A stretch of 64,000 nt of DNA from an uncultured Lachnoclostridium sp. GTDB taxonomy: Bacteria > Bacillota > Clostridia > Lachnospirales > Lachnospiraceae. Both the position numbers and the translations under genes were made by a program. Position 1 is the stretch's first letter, and each line of letters opens with the position of its first letter. The notes below the pieces were generated by a model. The model worked only from the letters and a program-made list of their open reading frames with translations, was not told the DNA's origin and searched no databases. This document shows positions 60,607 to 64,000 of this stretch, in pieces. The DNA lies in contig CAJMFH010000006.1 in NCBI GenBank assembly GCA_905212635.1, positions 29,338-93,337 on the forward strand. The letters are read 5' to 3'.

Positions 60607-61291
60607 TTTTTTTAATACTTCCCTTTTTGCCGGAGTGACGATCAGTCTGCTCGCCTATCTCCTCGGCATGGTTTTAAAGAAGAAATTTAAGTTAGGGATC
60701 TTTAACCCTTTATTGATATCGATATTTTTGACGATCGTTGTGCTGGTTGTGGCTGACATCGACTACGATACTTATAATCAGGGTGCCGTCTACCTGAGCT
60801 GGTTTTTGACACCGGCGACCGTCTGTCTCGCCATCCCGCTTTACGAACAGTGGCAGCTTTTAAAAAACAATTTTAAAGCAGTCCTTCTCGGCATCACCGC
60901 CGGCGTTCTCACAAGCCTCTGTACGGTATTTGTGCTGGCTAAGATCCTTCACCTGTCACACAAAGAATATGTAACCCTTTTACCAAAATCCATCACTACC
61001 GCGATCGGAATGGGTGTATCCGAAGAACTTGGCGGCTATGTCACGATTACAGTCGCAGTAATTGTCGTTACCGGAGTTCTTGGCAATATTTTTGGCGAAC
61101 TCATCTGTAAAATATTCCGCATCACACATCCGATTGCAAGAGGACTTGCCCTTGGTTCTTCTTCTCATGCGATTGGAACCGCCAAAGCGATGGAACTCGG
61201 CGAAATTGAAGGTGCTATGAGCAGTCTTGCCATCGCTGTTACCGGAATTATGACGGTATTGCTCGCTTCGTTATTTTCGCCGCTCATCTAA
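60599..61291 (+). CDS. lrgB: LrgB-family membrane protein
   Basis: A 230-residue polytopic protein with LrgB landmarks: LLAYLLGMVLKKKFKLGIFNPLLISIFLTIVVLV, FLTPATVCLAIPLYEQWQLLKNNFKAVLLGITAGVLTS, LPKSITTAIGMGVSEELGGYVTITVAVIVVTGVLGN, and ARGLALGSSSHAIGTAKAMELGEIEGAMSSLAIAVTGI. It is made from the LrgA transcript by coupled translation. ATG 60599 is chosen; an upstream GTG/ATG-like start would lie deep in lrgA. Its end overlaps the convergent VanZ gene by 4 bp, with no terminator. Confidence 0.92.
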   Translation: MNDFFNTSLFAGVTISLLAYLLGMVLKKKFKLGIFNPLLISIFLTIVVLVVADIDYDTYNQGAVYLSWFLTPATVCLAIPLYEQWQLLKNNFKAVLLGITAGVLTSLCTVFVLAKILHLSHKEYVTLLPKSITTAIGMGVSEELGGYVTITVAVIVVTGVLGNIFGELICKIFRITHPIARGLALGSSSHAIGTAKAMELGEIEGAMSSLAIAVTGIMTVLLASLFSPLI

Positions 61292-61743
61292 TTTTTCCGG
61301 AAGTTTCTTAAGATAATGTATGAGATGCCCACACCAGCCACTGCTCCGGCTGTGTCAATCAGCACATCACGCAGCTGGCAGCTTCGCCCCGGCACAAAAA
61401 GCTGGTGCAGTTCATCACTGGCAGCATACAACGCAGTTATCACAATGGCGCAGAGCATCTGTCTCTTCGTCATTTCTTTTTTCCGCACTACACCAAAGAC
61501 CAATATACCAAGCAGCGCATACTCTGACGCATGCGCTGCCTTTCTGACCGGAAATTCTATATTTTCTGCAAGTGCTGTCTGCTCCGCTGCTGACAATTCT
61601 TCATAGTCTCTTATAAAGATTCCGCATACCAGCCTTCCGACACGAAGACTCGTCTGTGTCGATTCGGCTGCCGGCTGAGCAGAAAACCAGAATATCACAC
61701 CCATCCAAATAAACATCAAAACAAAATATATTTTTCTCCGCAT
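61288..61743 (-). CDS. VanZ-family membrane protein
   Basis: A 151-residue membrane protein. Motifs include VLMFIWMGVIFWFSAQPAAES, FPVRKAAHASEYALLGILVFG and ALYAASDELHQLFVPGRSCQLRDVLIDTAGAVAGVGISYIIL, typical of VanZ/PhoPQ-like small membrane proteins of unknown function. ATG 61743 has GAGGGATTTGAG upstream; the ORF extends into rfbC. It lies 11 bp after rfbC. Confidence 0.9.
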   Translation of the reverse strand: MRRKIYFVLMFIWMGVIFWFSAQPAAESTQTSLRVGRLVCGIFIRDYEELSAAEQTALAENIEFPVRKAAHASEYALLGILVFGVVRKKEMTKRQMLCAIVITALYAASDELHQLFVPGRSCQLRDVLIDTAGAVAGVGISYIILRNFRKN

Positions 61744-61754
61744 CTCAAATCCCT

Positions 61755-62363
61755 CTAAAACGCAAAGGTATCTTTGATGCCAAGCCATAACTTATCTTTC
61801 TCACTCAGATTCAACGGCGTGCCATCTGCAAGGGCATATCCTTCGTTCGAAGCCGTTCCGTTGTATTCTCCCGTCAATTCCGGCCATTCTACACCGATTT
61901 CCGGGTCATTCCAAGCAAGACCGCCCTCATCGTCCGGATGATAAAAATCCGTACATTTATAACAGAACTCTGCCTGCTCCGACAACACCAAAAATCCATG
62001 TGCAAATCCCTTTGGAATATAAAACTGTTTAAAATTGTCAGCACTCAATTCCACGCCAAACCATTTTCCATACGTTTTACTTTGTTTCCGGAGATCCACT
62101 GCCACATCAAATACTCTGCCTTTTGTGACGCGCACGAGTTTTCCCTGCGGATAATGTTTCTGAAAATGAAGTCCTCGAAGAACCCCTTTCGAAGAAGCGG
62201 ATTGATTGTCCTGTACAAATTCCAGATCCAGCCCCTCTTCCAGCATATCCTTTTTATTATACGTCTCTACAAAATAACCGCGATTGTCACCAAATACTTT
62301 CGGTTCAATGACACACAGTCCTTCAATGCCTCCGACATTTTTCTGTACTGTAATCTTTCCCAT
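61755..62363 (-). CDS. rfbC: dTDP-4-dehydrorhamnose 3,5-epimerase-like
   Basis: A 202-residue RmlC-type cupin: GLCVIEPKVFGDNRGYFVETYNKKDM, QDNQSASSKGVLRGLHFQKHYPQGKLVRVTKGRVFDVAVDLRKQSKTYGKWFGVELSADN, YIPKGFAHGFLVLSEQAEFCYKCTDFYHP and NDPEIGVEW. It epimerises the dTDP-sugar in dTDP-L-rhamnose synthesis. No rmlA, rmlB or rmlD is in the window. It follows glmS by 19 bp, so the two may be co-transcribed. Confidence 0.95.
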   Translation of the reverse strand: MGKITVQKNVGGIEGLCVIEPKVFGDNRGYFVETYNKKDMLEEGLDLEFVQDNQSASSKGVLRGLHFQKHYPQGKLVRVTKGRVFDVAVDLRKQSKTYGKWFGVELSADNFKQFYIPKGFAHGFLVLSEQAEFCYKCTDFYHPDDEGGLAWNDPEIGVEWPELTGEYNGTASNEGYALADGTPLNLSEKDKLWLGIKDTFAF

Positions 62364-62382
62364 GTTCTCTCTTCCTTTCGCA

Positions 62383-64000
62383 TCATTCTACCGTTACGCT
62401 TTTAGCCAGATTTCTCGGTTTATCTACATCGAGTCCGCGCGCCACCGATACATAATATCCCAGCAGCTGCAATGGGATCACTGCCAGACTTGCTGCAAAA
62501 TGCGGATCCGTCTTTGGAACATATACGACAAAATCTGCTGTGTCTTCGATAGAATAGTTTCCAAAATTTGTAAGCCCCATCAAAGACGCCCCACGGCTCT
62601 TACACTCAACCATGTTGCTTATCGTTTTTTCATACAGATTGTCTTGTGTCAGGGATCCGATCACCAATATATTGTCCTCGATCAAACTGATCGTTCCATG
62701 CTTCAATTCGCCCGCAGCATATGCCTCTGAATGGATATAACTGATCTCTTTTAACTTCAAACTTCCTTCCAGACAGATGGCATAATCCACACCACGCCCT
62801 ACAAAGAAAATATCGCGGGCATTCGCCTGTTTTGCGGCAAACCATTGAATCCGCTCTTTGTCTTCAATGATCTTATTGATCTTCTCCGGAAGCGTCTGCA
62901 TCTCTGCTAACAATGCATCATACTGCTCTTTTGTAATTTGTTCACGCACCCGCGCAAATTCAACAGCCAGCAGATATCCTGCAATCAGCTGTGCACTGTA
63001 CGCCTTTGTCGTTGCCACTGAAATCTCCGGCCCCGCCATGGTATAAAAGACATTGTCGGCTTCTCTTGCAATCGAAGATCCGACGACATTTACGATACCA
63101 AGTGTCTTTACGCCCTGCTCTTTTGCCAGACGAAGTCCCGCCAGCGTATCTGCTGTCTCTCCCGACTGGCTGACTACAATTACAAGATCGGTCGGCTTTA
63201 AAATTGGATTGCGATACCGGAATTCCGATGCCAGTTCCACGCGAACCGGCACTCTTGCCAGATCTTCCATGACATACTGCGTAACCACACCAGTATGATA
63301 GGCAGAACCACACGCCACAATGTAAACCTGTGTGATCTTTTTCATATCTTCCTCGCTTAGTCCCACATCCGACAGATCAATCTTTCCGTCTTTGATCTTG
63401 GAATTCATCGTATCCAAAATGGCTTTTGGCTGTTCATGGATCTCTTTCATCATAAAATGCTCAAAGCCGCCTTTTTCTGCCGCTTCCGCATCCCATTTGA
63501 TCTCTACAAGTTCTTTTTTGATCTCATCTCCATCCAGATTGTAAAAGGTTGCCTTTCCTTCTGCCAATCGTCCAATCTCCATATTCCCAATATAATAGAC
63601 ATTTCTTGTATATTTAAGAATTGCCGGTACATCGGAGGCAATATAACAATCCCCGTCTGCTACTCCAATGATCATCGGACTGTCTTTCCGCGCCACATAA
63701 ATTTCTTCCGGATACTCCTCAAACATCAATGCCAGCGCATAAGAACCGCGGATTCGCACCATCGCATGGTTGATCGCATCCACCGGCGTATGCTCATATT
63801 TTTTATAATAATAGTCCACCAGTTTCACTGCCACTTCCGTATCCGTCGAAGAGTAAAACGTGTACCCCTTTTTCAGTAGCTTCGCCTTTAACTCCTGGTA
63901 ATTTTCAATAATTCCATTGTGAACCCCCACTACATTTCCATCATCGCTTACATGTGGATGTGCATTTACCTCCGATGGCTCGCCATGCGTCGCCCAACTC
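62383..64000 (-). CDS. glmS: Glutamine-fructose-6-phosphate aminotransferase (N-terminus off window)
   Basis: The frame is open to the right edge (539 codons seen), so about 70 N-terminal residues including the catalytic Cys are missing. Visible: SWATHGEPSEVNAHPHVSDDGNVVGVHNGIIENYQELK of the glutaminase domain, then SIS domains (VACGSAYHTGVV; VSQSGETADTLAGLRLAKEQG; GRGVDYAICLEGSLKLKEISYIHSEAYAAGELKHG) and the C-terminal DKPRNLAKSVTVE. The enzyme makes glucosamine-6-phosphate for the cell wall. A glmS ribozyme could lie upstream, off window. Only a Met or GTG within the frame would make a shorter ORF look complete. Confidence 0.97.
   Translation of the reverse strand, partial: SWATHGEPSEVNAHPHVSDDGNVVGVHNGIIENYQELKAKLLKKGYTFYSSTDTEVAVKLVDYYYKKYEHTPVDAINHAMVRIRGSYALALMFEEYPEEIYVARKDSPMIIGVADGDCYIASDVPAILKYTRNVYYIGNMEIGRLAEGKATFYNLDGDEIKKELVEIKWDAEAAEKGGFEHFMMKEIHEQPKAILDTMNSKIKDGKIDLSDVGLSEEDMKKITQVYIVACGSAYHTGVVTQYVMEDLARVPVRVELASEFRYRNPILKPTDLVIVVSQSGETADTLAGLRLAKEQGVKTLGIVNVVGSSIAREADNVFYTMAGPEISVATTKAYSAQLIAGYLLAVEFARVREQITKEQYDALLAEMQTLPEKINKIIEDKERIQWFAAKQANARDIFFVGRGVDYAICLEGSLKLKEISYIHSEAYAAGELKHGTISLIEDNILVIGSLTQDNLYEKTISNMVECKSRGASLMGLTNFGNYSIEDTADFVVYVPKTDPHFAASLAVIPLQLLGYYVSVARGLDVDKPRNLAKSVTVE

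Noticed and set aside
62383..63930. Shorter GlmS beginning at GTG 63930
   Set aside because: The reading frame and GlmS motifs continue to the window edge, so the gene is simply truncated there.

Overview
The window looks like a chromosomal stretch of an anaerobic, low-to-moderate GC member of the Clostridia, most likely Lachnospiraceae. This is inferred from the gene set: an NAD-linked hydrogenase-type flavin module, SpoIID-like and VanZ/VanY-like envelope proteins, a DUF4846 protein, TagGH/TagD-type teichoic acid genes, a long IleS and a ThiC of the short type. Most genes are on the minus strand.

Left part (1-15,218, minus): NuoF- and NuoE-like subunits of an electron-transfer complex (probably an NAD(P)-linked [FeFe] hydrogenase), then a large envelope-polymer cluster. 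It holds a YfhO-family membrane protein, a GT2 glycosyltransferase fused to a degenerate TagF-like domain, an O-antigen-ligase-like polymerase, a priming sugar transferase, a DegT aminotransferase, an LCP attachment enzyme, a TagB/F-like glycerophosphotransferase, TagD and the TagH/TagG exporter. A divergent plus-strand unit (15,406-20,704) adds a lone acyl-CoA carboxyltransferase, an MBOAT O-acyltransferase and two tandem SGNH-like membrane-anchored proteins, suggesting acylation of the exported polymer.

Middle (20,700-45,250): housekeeping and transport genes: a small lipoprotein, shikimate kinase, TrkH/TrkA, glycogen phosphorylase, IleS with a hairpin leader, an HD-GYP protein, a secreted subtilase, YihY, SpoIID-like, ThiC, Icd, two CobW-type GTPases, MATE, a VanY-like peptidase, tRNA-Pro(CGG), a 39-residue membrane peptide and a DUF4846 protein. 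Between the subtilase and yihY lies a 191-bp cloverleaf inverted-repeat element flanked by an 8-bp direct repeat, which looks like a MITE.

Right part (45,450-58,251): a tightly overlapping minus-strand defence operon. A small HTH regulator is followed by SspD-like (PAPS reductase plus ferredoxin), SspB-like (DUF4007), SspC-like (P-loop ATPase) and a cysteine desulfurase. Together these form a single-strand DNA phosphorothioation module. Downstream come a PLD-helicase, a 55-residue protein, an SMC/DndD-like zinc-hook ATPase and an unrecognised 166-residue protein, the likely restriction arm. A divergent XRE regulator faces the operon across a two-promoter spacer. This is the most interesting system in the window; it resembles the published SspABCD-SspFGH arrangement, but the small members are not assigned.

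Far right (58,261-64,000): a bifunctional homocysteine methyltransferase/methylene-THF reductase, LrgA/LrgB, VanZ, RfbC and most of GlmS, which runs off the window. Functional calls come from motifs read by eye; no database search was run.
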